DNA of 64,000 bases, taken from the NCBI GenBank assembly GCA_016178505.1, contig JACOTG010000166.1, positions 1-64,000 on the forward strand. The letters are read 5' to 3'. Below are positions 8,775-16,679 of the stretch, piece after piece. The number at the start of each line of letters is the position of its first letter. Positions within the stretch are counted from its first letter, which is position 1. This DNA is from Planctomycetota bacterium (GTDB taxonomy: Bacteria; Planctomycetota; JACOTG01). Below the pieces are notes generated by a model. The model saw only the letters and a list, made by a program, of their open reading frames with translations, was not told the DNA's origin and did no database searches. The position numbers and the translations under genes are program-made.

Positions 8775-8808
8775 CGAGGGCGGCCCGCGTTGCCGCGCGC
8801 CGCCCTCG
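8775..8808 (-). terminator. rho-independent-type terminator of the 8837-10066 gene
   Basis: A perfect 10-bp stem, CGAGGGCGGC (8775-8784) with GCCGCCCTCG (8799-8808) and a 14-nt loop, is followed on the minus strand by GCGCTTTTC. It lies 28 bp after the stop of the secreted paralogue. Confidence 0.6.
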
Positions 8809-8836
8809 AGGGGTCGTCAGTCGGTAGGTCCGTGAA

Positions 8837-10066
8837 TCAGAAGTTCATACCCATCAGGTACCACACGACGTGCGGTCGGGCGATCTGCACCGCTCCGCCG
8901 ACGCCGTTCGACGATCCTAGGTCGACCAGGTTGTTGCCGAGAGGATTCCCGGCGTAGTCCTGCAAGGTGACGCCGCCCGTGAGCGTCGTCACGCCCTCCA
9001 TGAACTCGGTCGTTGCCGTCGACGTGCACGCGTCACCGTGAAGCATCGTGCCGTGATCGATGAACAGGTGCGCCTGGCTCGGGAACGTGCCGGCGATCGT
9101 CCAGTAGCCGATCGCCTTCTGCGCGAAGGGGAACGGTCCGATCGGCGGATTGGACGTGTCGAACCGAGAGCCGCACGCGCCTTGAACTTGGATCACGGTC
9201 TCATTGAACTGCGTCGGCGAGAGGGCGCCGGGCAGGCACTGGCACATCGGCGTCTGCGGAATGTAGGCCGCCGGGGCGAGGATGATCTCTTCGGCCCGGC
9301 AGATGTTCGGCACGGCCGGCCAATCGTTCGTCCTCATCGCCTCGCCGGTGCCCGAGCCCGTGATCCACGGTCCGTTCGCGGGATCGACGTTGAACCCGGC
9401 GCTCGGTCCCATGAAGACGTAGGAGCGCGCCGCGTGCGAACCGCCTCCGATCACGCGCCCGGTGCCGGCCGCGTGCGTCCACTTGTCGCAGTCGTGGTTG
9501 AGCGCGAACGCCGCGAACCACGTGTTCGGGGTCGAGCAATCGAGCGCGTAGTCGACGTATCCCGAGAAGTAAGCGCGATTCGCGAAATTGGCGACGCACG
9601 GCGGCTTCGCGTTCGGGACGTTTGGAACGATCGCGGTCGGCGAGAGATCGCCGTTCAGCAGGAACCGCCAGACGCCGTAGCGCGTGGCCGAGTTCCCCTC
9701 GAGCCAATTGCGCGCGTACTGGGCGCGCATGTTGCCCTGCCAAATGATGTTTCCGCTTCCGCAAAGGCGAAACGTGAATCGGATGATGTAGACGCCGCAG
9801 ATCGGGCCGCCCGAGTTTGCCGGCACCGGGGCGTTGATCGTGACGCAGACTTGCTGGTTCACGGCCGTGGCGCAGCTGTTGAAGCAGACGTACCGGCCCT
9901 GCTGCGTGATCGCCGGGAACGTCGGCAACGTCGCCGACAACGGCGAGCAACACGGCAGGGTATCGAGGTTGTCCGGCCCGCACTGCGCCGAGGCTCGGGA
10001 CGCGAGAGCGCCTGCAGCAAGCACCGCCACAAAGGTCAAGCGGGAGATCGTTTCGAACGCACGCAT
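8837..10066 (-). CDS. secreted Cys-rich protein, paralogue 1
   Basis: 409-aa exported protein of unknown function. Residues 1-27 form a signal peptide ending ASA-QC. The mature protein is rich in Cys, Pro, Asn and aromatic residues and probably disulfide-bonded. It begins CGPDNLDTLPCCSPLSATLP and ends VVWYLMGMNF. It is clearly paralogous over its full length to the next gene (10256-11488): both carry the N-terminal PDNLDT-x-PCCSP block, NWLE/NWQE, GVWRFLLNGDL, the YFSGYxDYA segment, SNPPIGPFPF-x-QKAIGYWT and LFIDHGTMLH. ATG 10066 (not the TTG at 10069) has AGAGGAGGAC upstream. Tandem copies with similar leaders and similar terminators show a recent-to-middle-age duplication. Confidence 0.8.
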   Translation of the reverse strand: MRAFETISRLTFVAVLAAGALASRASAQCGPDNLDTLPCCSPLSATLPTFPAITQQGRYVCFNSCATAVNQQVCVTINAPVPANSGGPICGVYIIRFTFRLCGSGNIIWQGNMRAQYARNWLEGNSATRYGVWRFLLNGDLSPTAIVPNVPNAKPPCVANFANRAYFSGYVDYALDCSTPNTWFAAFALNHDCDKWTHAAGTGRVIGGGSHAARSYVFMGPSAGFNVDPANGPWITGSGTGEAMRTNDWPAVPNICRAEEIILAPAAYIPQTPMCQCLPGALSPTQFNETVIQVQGACGSRFDTSNPPIGPFPFAQKAIGYWTIAGTFPSQAHLFIDHGTMLHGDACTSTATTEFMEGVTTLTGGVTLQDYAGNPLGNNLVDLGSSNGVGGAVQIARPHVVWYLMGMNF

Positions 10067-10200
10067 CAAGTCCTCCTCTTCTCGTTGAGCTGGCCAGTCC
10101 TTCGTGGGGCCGACGCCGCGGGTGACACCGAGAGCGTTCAGCCAAGGGAGAGTAAGCGCGCGGCGTCGCCGAACCGGACGCCGAATCCGAGAAAGAGCGA

Positions 10201-10228
10201 GGGCGGCCGGTCTGGCGACGGGCCGCCC
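10201..10228 (-). terminator. terminator hairpin of the 10256-11488 gene
   Basis: GGGCGGCC (10201-10208) pairs with GGCCGCCC (10221-10228) across a 12-nt loop and is followed on the minus strand by TCGCTCTTTCTC. It sits 27 bp past the stop, the same place as the hairpin of the paralogue, and resembles it in sequence. Confidence 0.5.
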
Positions 10229-10255
10229 CCTGTTGAACCCTTCTGAGTCGATCGG

Positions 10256-11488
10256 TCAGTAGTTGATGCCGATGAGGTACCAAGTCACGTGCGGCTTGCC
10301 GACCTGCACCGCGCCGCCGACTCCATTCGACGTCGCGAGGTCGACGATGTTCGGCCCGAGGAACTGACCGGCCGTGTAGCTGCCGATGGCGACACCGCTC
10401 GTCAGCGTCGTGACGCCCTCGACGTACTGGGTCGACGGCGTGTTCGTGCAGCCGTCATTGTGGAGCATCGTGCCGTGGTCGATGAACAAATGTGAGGGGC
10501 TCGGGAATGTCAGGAAATTCGTCCAGTAGCCGATCGCCTTCTGTGTGAACGGGAACGGGCCAATCGGCGGATTGCTCGTGTCGAACAGGCTCCCGCATCC
10601 GCCGCGCGCCTGCACTTGCGTCTCGCCGAACTGCGTCGGCGCGCCGGGCGAGCTGGGTGTGCACTCGCAAAGGAGGTTGACCGGGTTCACGATCGACGGG
10701 GCGAGCAGCCGCTCTTCGGCGAGGCAGATGTTCGGGACGTTTGGCCAGTTGTTCTTGCGCATCGAGTCGTCGCCGGCGCCGCCGGATATCCACGGTCCGT
10801 TTGCCGGATCGACGACGAAGCCCGCGCTCGGTCCTACCAAGACGTAGGAACGAGTCGGATGCGAGCCGCCCGCGATGGGGCGCGCCGTCCCGGCGACGTG
10901 CGTCGTGAAGTCGCACTCGTGGTTCAGCGCAAACGCGGCCAGCCACGTGTTGAGGTTGCAGTCGTACGCATAGTCGATGTAGCCCGAGAAGTACACCCTC
11001 GGGTAGTTATTGAGGCACCGCGGTCTCGCGGTTTGAGGCGTCGAGGCGGGCATCGACGACGCCAGGTCGCCGTTCAATAGAAATCGCCAAACGCCGCGCG
11101 TGGTGACCGGATCGAACTCCTGCCAGTTGCGGGCGTAGTGCGCCCGGATGTTGCCCGACCAGATGAGCTGGCTGGTGCCGCACGTGCGAACTTGGAAGTT
11201 GATGAGGTAGACGCCGCACACGATCTGACCGCCCAACATTGCGGGCACCGGCGCGCCGATCGTGACGCAAAGCTGCCGGTTCAACGCGGTCGCGCAGTTG
11301 TTGAAGGAAGCGTACACGCACTGCTGCGAGATCGCCGGGAACACCGGCAGCGTCGCGGACACCGGCGAGCAGCACGGCTGAGTATCGAGATTGTCTGGCA
11401 TGCACTGCGCGGCGGCCCGTGGCGCGAGCGCCGTTGCCACGAGCAGCGCCGGCAGAACGAGTCGAGTCACTTTCCCAAGAGCACGCAT
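10256..11488 (-). CDS. secreted Cys-rich protein, paralogue 2
   Basis: 410-aa exported protein, upstream partner of the tandem pair. Its signal peptide covers residues 1-27 (ends RAAA-QC) and the mature N-terminus is CMPDNLDTQPCCSPVSATLP. It has the same conserved blocks and Cys pattern as paralogue 1, including HVTWYLIGINY at the C-terminus in place of HVVWYLMGMNF. ATG 11488 follows AGAGGAGGAATGTC; this leader and the GTGGCCAGCTCA sequence before it are also shared with paralogue 1, so the duplication unit included the 5' region. Function unknown. No catalytic motif was recognised. Confidence 0.8.
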   Translation of the reverse strand: MRALGKVTRLVLPALLVATALAPRAAAQCMPDNLDTQPCCSPVSATLPVFPAISQQCVYASFNNCATALNRQLCVTIGAPVPAMLGGQIVCGVYLINFQVRTCGTSQLIWSGNIRAHYARNWQEFDPVTTRGVWRFLLNGDLASSMPASTPQTARPRCLNNYPRVYFSGYIDYAYDCNLNTWLAAFALNHECDFTTHVAGTARPIAGGSHPTRSYVLVGPSAGFVVDPANGPWISGGAGDDSMRKNNWPNVPNICLAEERLLAPSIVNPVNLLCECTPSSPGAPTQFGETQVQARGGCGSLFDTSNPPIGPFPFTQKAIGYWTNFLTFPSPSHLFIDHGTMLHNDGCTNTPSTQYVEGVTTLTSGVAIGSYTAGQFLGPNIVDLATSNGVGGAVQVGKPHVTWYLIGINY

Positions 11489-11890
11489 GACATTCCTCCT
11501 CTTTTAGCTGAGCTGGCCACTCGTCCGTCGTGGGCCCGATGCGTCGGCAAATCCGAGATCCTCGGGCCGCGATCGATGAAGCGCGCGGGACGGCCGATCT
11601 GGACGAAGATTCTCGCGACGATTCTTTTCTGGAAGGAGGGGGTGGTCGAGTCGGTGCCGCTGCGATGATCAGCGCAGCGGCGTACGCGGCACTCAATGGC
11701 CGAGGCGGGGAGCTGAAACGCCACCCCGCCTCGGTAGAAGACGAACACAGTTTCGCGAGCGGCCGGACTCGAAGAGCGATGATCACCCGGAATCGCCGCC
11801 CGAAGAGCGGATGTCGCCGGCCCTGAACCTCTACTACCGCTTCACTGAATTGAAGTGACGAATGCGGTCGGGCATCGAGTTCATCCCACT
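11489..11890. other. 402-bp gap without a gene
   Basis: Contains the leader of the secreted paralogue (about 40 bp) and then sequence with no frame showing coding character or family resemblance. It ends at the stop codon of the gene remnant 11891-12058. Confidence 0.5.
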
Positions 11891-12058
11891 CTACTCAATC
11901 CTCAGAATCACGGCATTCGTGACGCTGGCGCCGGACGGGTTGCCGGCTCCGTTGCCGCGAATCACACCTTGCAACGTGAGAACCGCCGGGTTTGCGAATC
12001 CGTGCGAGGTCACCATCCACGGAGCCCGGGGCGGTGGGCGCCGAATTTCGCTGACGCC
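11891..12058 (-). pseudogene. C-terminal remnant of a secreted beta-propeller-type protein
   Basis: The minus strand encodes about 55 residues ending in TLQGVIRGNGAG, then SGASVTNAVILRIE and TAG. The end closely resembles the C-terminus of the kelch protein (LGASVTNAIVLRVR) and the tail after the nonsense codon of the pseudogene at 43722-44441. No signal peptide, start or N-terminal repeats are attached, so this is the 3' relic of a larger gene of that family. Confidence 0.45.
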
Positions 12059-12142
12059 GTGACATACGGCGCTCGGAACTCCCGTGCCTCGAAGACAGCG
12101 AAGGGCCTGCGGCGTCGCAAGAGGGACGCTCGCACGGGTCAG

Positions 12143-12481
12143 CGGGTGGCGACCGCGGGTCCCTGGTCCAAGGCCACGTATGGCCTTCGCATCGCGCCCA
12201 CCGGCGACAGACTGTTCGCAACCTTAGAAGACGGTTCCGTGCGAGTGCTGGCGCTGGCGACGCTGCCCGGCGATCAGACTCCGACGCTCGCAGAAGTGCT
12301 GACATTGCGCGCCGGGACAGACTGGATGGGCAACGTCCACATCAGCGACGACGGCACCCGGGTCTTCGCCGCCTCCGTGTGGCCCGCCACGTCGTACTAC
12401 ATTTGGGAGTGTCGCCCGGTGAGCCGCATCGCGACCGTCTCCGACACGACCGCCGCCGCGCCGTCCGCGCCGAAGCACTGA
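12143..12481 (+). pseudogene. WD40-like propeller fragment
   Basis: About 110 residues with propeller-like sequence: LRIAPTGDRLFATLEDGSV, then NVHISDDGTRVFAASVWP, ending YYIWECRPVSRIATVSDTT. Upstream of ~12143 the frame loses coding character and there is no convincing start, so this looks like the 3' end of a gene whose front is gone. The boundary is approximate. It overlaps nothing else and is convergent with the remnant at 11891-12058. Confidence 0.35.
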
Positions 12482-12709
12482 CGCAACGAACGGTCGCCGA
12501 CGATTCCTCGATGCCCGCGATCGCGAGGCTTGCGTTTCCGTCCGAGTAGCGAGGTTTGCCGGTCGCGTTCACGCGCCCGTTCCAACGGCGGTCCGCGCGT
12601 CGATTCCTGTGCGGTGAGGTGTCGGATTGTTTTCCGACTTTGGTCTCTGTGGCACCGTATTCGGGCGCCGCATTCCGCCCACTGCGGCCAACTCTGGAGG
12701 ACGAGGGTG

Positions 12710-13349
12710 ATGATGATTGGCAGCGCTTGCCTGGTCGCCTGCGTCGGTGTAGTCGTATCGCTCGTCGGGCTCCAGGCCGAAGCGCCGCCCGACGCGGTCG
12801 TCTTCGCGCACGCGGACGAGGTCGTGAAGGGCGACGGCTTTCTCGTCGTCGCCGATCGCCGGATGTTCGCCGCGATGGCGTTTCTCAACGCCTCGGGTTT
12901 CGACGACGAGGCGAAGGGCCAGGCGATGCATCCCGTGCGCGCGCGTGTGCGCAAGCTCGTCGAGTCGGCGCTCGCGGACAAGCCCGAGAAGCTCGCGTCG
13001 TGGCGCGATACTTATCGCAAGAGTGGGACGCCCATCTTTCGGTACATGGACTTCGCGCTCAGCCTCAGCGCCGACTACCCGTTCAAGCGCATCCAACCGA
13101 TCACCGAGTTGACGTACCCGCAGACCGCGTGGACGCTTCGCGATTTCCCGGACCAGCTGGACGACTTCTGGGTCGCCGCGGGGCTCGAGAAGATTTGGAA
13201 CGAGGTGAAGCCCGACTATGTCGCGGAACTGAGGCCTGACCCTCGAGCAGCCGTTCTACGCCGCCCTCGACGATTTCGAGAAGAGCGGCAAGCGCTTCGA
13301 CGAGTACTTGCCCGTTCTGCTCGAGCGCCTGCCGCCGCTTCGACGCTGA
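12710..13349 (+). pseudogene. secreted hypothetical protein, frameshifted
   Basis: Reads from ATG 12710 (GGAGG 13 bp upstream) with a signal peptide, then PPDAVVFAHADEVVKGDGFL and about 150 further residues up to PDYVAEL near 13230. The frame then changes: LEQPFYAALDDFEKSGKRF and a plausible C-terminus ending LPPLRR-stop at 13347-13349 continue in the +1 frame. Removing four bases (TGAC near 13237) would restore one frame reading PDYVAELRPLEQPFYAAL. The shift is either a true mutation or a sequencing/assembly error. The family is not recognised. Confidence 0.5.
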
Positions 13350-13504
13350 AGGCGAACGGTCGCGCCGGCGAGTACTCGAGCGACTCGGTCGCGAATCGGC
13401 GCGGGCGTGGCCTCCTGGCAACGGGGACAGCCGATCGGATACAACGAGTCGGCGGACGCGACCGGCACGGCATCTCGAATCCTCAGCGACGAAGGAGAGC
13501 GACC

Positions 13505-13750
13505 ATGAGCGACGATCGACGCTGTCCGAAGTGCGACGAAGCGATGGAAGAAGGGCATTTCATCGACTTCACGGACACCGGCCGCTGGCCGAGCATGTGG
13601 GTGCGGGTGGCCGACGCCGGGGCCGTATGGATGCACACGAATCGAAACACGAAGGGCTTCTACGCGTCCGCATTCCGGTGCGTCGCGTGCGGTTTCCTCG
13701 AACAGTACGCGATCCACAAAGCTCCCATCGGCAACGGCGAACACGCCTGA
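13505..13750 (+). CDS. small zinc-ribbon-like protein
   Basis: 81-aa protein with two CxxC knuckles, CPKC at residues 8-11 and CVAC near 61-64, that would bind one zinc. Between them is a Trp/Asn-rich loop (GRWPSMWVRVADAG). ATG 13505 follows GGAGAGCGACC. Such small proteins are common and mostly uncharacterised. It is a single gene between a frameshifted gene and a convergent methyltransferase. Confidence 0.65.
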   Translation: MSDDRRCPKCDEAMEEGHFIDFTDTGRWPSMWVRVADAGAVWMHTNRNTKGFYASAFRCVACGFLEQYAIHKAPIGNGEHA

Positions 13751-13806
13751 CGACTTGCCCACGGACTCGTTCGGCGCGGCTCCGCGTCGACCCCGCTCGA
13801 GCGTGA

Positions 13807-14595
13807 TCACCTCGGCTTCCGGCAGCGCACGTGGAGGAAGTACGGGGCCTGCTGCGTGTCCTGCAGGGAAGGGCAGCGGCGGACGACGTCGTCGCTCGCG
13901 AACGGCTCCTCGACGCGCTCGATCGCGAAACCCGCCGCGACGATCGCGTTCATCCATTCGGCAACGGTGCGATGGAACGTCGGCACGCGAAAGAGCGGCA
14001 GTCCCTGCTTCGCCTCGGCCGGCGCAGCCGAGAAGAGCCATTCGTCGACGTGCCCATCGGTCCGCTCGAAATAGCGGCCGACCTCGAGGGCGAATGTTTT
14101 CCCGGTCGCGTCGCGGAGATTTCGACGGTGCCGTGTGTTCGTGCATGGATGCAAGATCGAGAACTGGAGGAAGCCGCCGGGCTCGAGCACGCGAAACGCC
14201 TCGGCAATCGCGCGCGCGTGATCGGGGACGTCCATGAGGCTCATGAACGCAACGGCGAACTCGAACGCGGCGTCGCGAAACGGCAGCGCGATCGCGTCGC
14301 CCACGCGGTACTCGATGCCGATTGGCTCCCGTCGTTCGGCCTCGAGCGCGTGCTCGACGAATCGAGGCGAGACGTCGATGCCGATCACGCGCGCGCCGCG
14401 CCCCGCAACGAGTCGCGTGTTGCTTCCCTCGCCGCAGCCGATGTCGATCCCGCGGCGGCCGCTCACGTCCGGCAGCATCGCGAGAAACGCAGGCGTGTTC
14501 AAGAAATCGCGATAGACGTCGTACCCCGCGCGCGAGAGCTTCGTCCAAGCGTCCGCATTCCCATCCCAGCAGCGAGCGTTCTCGTCCCGTTCCAT
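13807..14595 (-). CDS. class I SAM-dependent methyltransferase
   Basis: 262-aa protein with the Rossmann methyltransferase motifs: motif I GIDIGCGEGSNTRL near residue 50, the acidic end of strand 2 (VIGIDVSPRFVEHA), motif II region VGDAIALPFRDAAFE, and LEPGGFLQFSILHP. It belongs to the broad methyltransferase-11/25 group; the substrate is unknown. ATG 14595 is preferred, with GAGGTGAGC directly upstream. The frame is open further up, but those residues (FQAPYASV) come from the dispersed repeat element at 14611-14716 and not from the gene. Confidence 0.8.
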   Translation of the reverse strand: MERDENARCWDGNADAWTKLSRAGYDVYRDFLNTPAFLAMLPDVSGRRGIDIGCGEGSNTRLVAGRGARVIGIDVSPRFVEHALEAERREPIGIEYRVGDAIALPFRDAAFEFAVAFMSLMDVPDHARAIAEAFRVLEPGGFLQFSILHPCTNTRHRRNLRDATGKTFALEVGRYFERTDGHVDEWLFSAAPAEAKQGLPLFRVPTFHRTVAEWMNAIVAAGFAIERVEEPFASDDVVRRCPSLQDTQQAPYFLHVRCRKPR

Positions 14596-14610
14596 GCTCA
14601 CCTCATTAAC

Positions 14611-14716
14611 TGACGCGTACGGAGCCTGGAACATTTTTTCCAGTTAGGGGATGAGCCGGGGGCTGCCGAGACCGCGGAAAGCAAGTGGGAAAGAGGATTG
14701 AGGCGCCGTACGCGTC
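14611..14716 (+). repeat. ~106-bp dispersed inverted-repeat element, copy 1
   Basis: Begins TGACGCGTACGGAGCCTGGA and ends in the reverse complement GGCGCCGTACGCGTC, giving ~15-bp terminal inverted repeats. The centre (GATGAGCCGGGGGCTGC, CCGCGG, AAGTGGGAAA) matches copy 2 base for base at most positions in the same orientation. It is non-coding and small, like a MITE or a large REP-type palindrome, and lies just upstream of brnT. Confidence 0.7.
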
Positions 14717-14755
14717 TTCATTGACGCGTCACTACAAAGTCACTACGCTGGTTTC

Positions 14756-15032
14756 GTGGGTGACCTGGGATTCGACTGGAACGAGAAAAAGGGGTCGGCG
14801 AACAGGCGAAAGCACGGCGTAGACTTCGACGAAGCGCAGACCGTGTTCTTCGACGAGAGTGCGCTGCTTCTCACAGATTCCGGGCATTCGGAAACGGAGG
14901 ATCGCTTCGTGCTTCTCGGATGAGCGTCCGCCTTCGAGTTCTCGTCGTCGTCCACACCATGCGGGACGATGGGGCGACGATCCGGATCATTTCCGCTCGC
15001 AAGGCGACTACTTCGATCGGCTGGAACGATGA
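14756..15032 (+). pseudogene. brnT: brnT toxin gene, frameshifted
   Basis: Starting at GTG 14756 the frame gives a typical BrnT N-terminus (FDWNEKKGSANRRKHGVDF, DEAQTVFFDESALLLTDSG, HSETEDRFVLLG) and then meets TGA at 14921. One frame over, the rest of BrnT continues as MSVRLRVLVVVHTMRDDG, ATIRIISARKAT. A single missing base at the GGATG junction (expected GGAATG) explains this. The end may need a second shift to stop at 15030-15032, where TGA overlaps the brnA ATG. BrnT is an RNase-type toxin of type II toxin-antitoxin systems. As read here the toxin is dead. The repeat element ends 39 bp upstream. Confidence 0.65.
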
Positions 15033-15262
15033 AAAAGGAATACGACTTCAGTAAGGCACGGCGGAATCCTTATGCCAAACGCCTGAAGAGGCAAGTGACC
15101 ATCCGCCTCGATGCGGCGACCATCTCGTACTTCAAGGACCTGGCGGCGACGATCGGAATTCCCTACCAAACTCTGATCAACCTGTACCTTCGCGACTGCG
15201 CGACGTCGCGCCGGCAGTTGGCGATGAGCTGGCCGCCTAGAAAGGGCGGCGTCGGCGCCTGA
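15029..15262 (+). CDS. brnA: BrnA-family antitoxin
   Basis: 77-aa antitoxin that pairs with BrnT and binds the operon's promoter through a ribbon-helix-helix region. The family signature is complete: KKEYDFSKARRNPYAKRLKR at residues 2-21, then QVTIRLDAATISYFKDLA and GIPYQTLINLYLRDCA. The ATG overlaps a possible brnT stop (ATGA). The gene is intact although its toxin is frameshifted, which is the expected order of decay because losing the antitoxin first would be toxic. Both genes lie between two copies of the ~106-bp element. Confidence 0.85.
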   Translation: MKKEYDFSKARRNPYAKRLKRQVTIRLDAATISYFKDLAATIGIPYQTLINLYLRDCATSRRQLAMSWPPRKGGVGA

Positions 15263-15407
15263 ACTCTCGGTGCAGTCGGGCGCGGCTTGCGATCTTCGAG
15301 GCAAAGTGCTGGCCGCGTGTCACTGGCGCAGGAACAACCGATCATAAATCGAAGGCGTTTCCCCGCCGGCTGAATCGAAGCTCGAGATGGTCGATTGCTC
15401 GCGCGCC

Positions 15408-15515
15408 GAGCGCGTTCGGAGCCAGCAACACTTTTTCGAATCATATGGATGAGCTGGGGGCTGCGGAAGCCGCGGGGAGTAAGTGGGAAAAATGATCCAG
15501 GCTCCGTACGCGTCA
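15408..15515 (+). repeat. ~106-bp dispersed inverted-repeat element, copy 2
   Basis: Same orientation and core as copy 1 (GATGAGCTGGGGGCTGC, CCGCGG, AAGTGGGAAA). The left end is mutated (GCGCGTTCGGAGCC), while the right end CCAGGCTCCGTACGCGTCA is perfect. The last three bases, TCA, are the reverse complement of TGA and serve as the stop codon of the Bax1-like gene on the minus strand. Confidence 0.7.
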
Positions 15516-16679
15516 CTTTGTGGCGTCGGCGTCGACGATCGCGAGGACTGCCGCCGGATCGATCCGCCGACGATAGCGAACGACGCGAGCCTCCGCCGGA
15601 AAGTCCGACTCGCCGCAGTTGCGCTCGTCGTCGATGCACACGATGAGACTTCCGAGGCGCGCGCGTCGAATCTGCGCGAGTTTTCGGGCGAGGTACTCGG
15701 GCGTCCAGAATCCGACGATCTCGAGGAACCAGCGGCGCGCCTCGTCCGAACGATGCTCCAGCGCAAAGTCGGGGAAGAGCAGCGTGCCGTCGACTTCGAT
15801 CGGGCATGGCTCGCGGACGAGCGTCCACTGGAGCGCCGCTCGAGAAAAGTCGCGCGCAAAGCGTTCTTCAACGCGGCTGTCGAACGGTCGTGGCGGCATC
15901 GACGGGAAAATGGGGTCGCCGCTCTGGATCACGAGAATCGCGGCGCCGCGGGCAACGACGACGTCGGCCTCGAGACGAAATTGCCGACACCACGCGAGTC
16001 GCGGGACGAGCCCGGCAAGCGCGTTCGCGTACAGGATGGTCCGGCGAAACAGCGCGAGCGGCCCCGAGATCTCGAGGCGAACGGCCGAGTCGCCGCCCGC
16101 CGGCTCGACCGTGCAGATCAGCCCGCGGAGCTTTGCGTACCGCACGACGTCGCGCGCGTTGCCGTCGATTTCCACTCGGATGTTCGATGCCGCGCCGAGA
16201 AGCGATTGCACGAGCGCGAGGTTCGTGTGCAACGCCAACTGTGCCGCCGATACCCCAGGCGGCTCGGACCCCAAGCGCCGTTCCCCGGGCAGGTCCGCGA
16301 ACAGTGCGTCGCGGAGTTCGGTCGCGCTCGTTCGAAGCGAGCGAGCGACCTCCGCGAGCACCACGTCGGGCGTCCCGCCTTCGGCGGCGCGACTGAAGAC
16401 TCGCGCACGGACAATGCGCGGCCGAATCGGGGAAGCACAGCCATCCGACCAGAGTCGGTCGAGCACGTGCTTCGCGAGGCGCAGCTTTCCCGGTGGAGCG
16501 ACGCGGGGAAGGGGCTCACGCAGCCGCGCATCGAGTTCCCGGCGCCGGCGTCCCACGAATCGGCGGTACTTGTCGATGAGCGCGGCGAGCCACGGCCAGT
16601 CGCACTCGACGAGGAATGGAGGCACGACCCGGCCATCCGCCTCACGGACGCGAATGGCCGCGCGAGGAATCGAGGCCAC
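15513..16679 (-). CDS. Bax1-like (DUF790) nuclease, partner of XPB
   Basis: 388-aa DUF790 protein. In archaea this family is Bax1, a structure-specific nuclease that binds the XPB helicase and cuts next to DNA bubbles in a repair-like reaction. The C-terminal part has a PD-(D/E)xK-type core: LLFPDFALEHRSDEARRWFL followed by EIVGFWTPEYLARKL (acidic Asp and Glu on adjacent strands). GTG 16679 has AAAGGAGG upstream and gives the N-terminus typical of the family; it overlaps the helicase gene by 38 bp, so the two are translationally linked. The TGA stop is supplied by repeat copy 2. Confidence 0.8.
   Translation of the reverse strand: MASIPRAAIRVREADGRVVPPFLVECDWPWLAALIDKYRRFVGRRRRELDARLREPLPRVAPPGKLRLAKHVLDRLWSDGCASPIRPRIVRARVFSRAAEGGTPDVVLAEVARSLRTSATELRDALFADLPGERRLGSEPPGVSAAQLALHTNLALVQSLLGAASNIRVEIDGNARDVVRYAKLRGLICTVEPAGGDSAVRLEISGPLALFRRTILYANALAGLVPRLAWCRQFRLEADVVVARGAAILVIQSGDPIFPSMPPRPFDSRVEERFARDFSRAALQWTLVREPCPIEVDGTLLFPDFALEHRSDEARRWFLEIVGFWTPEYLARKLAQIRRARLGSLIVCIDDERNCGESDFPAEARVVRYRRRIDPAAVLAIVDADATK

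Noticed and set aside
14756-15032. In-frame TGA in brnT as a further selenocysteine
   Set aside because: The frame after TGA reads unrelated Ser-rich sequence. BrnT continues in a different frame, so it is a frameshift.
15320-15400. Minus-strand C-terminus-like sequence next to brnA
   Set aside because: Short, no family and partly overlapping the repeat element; cannot be supported as a gene.
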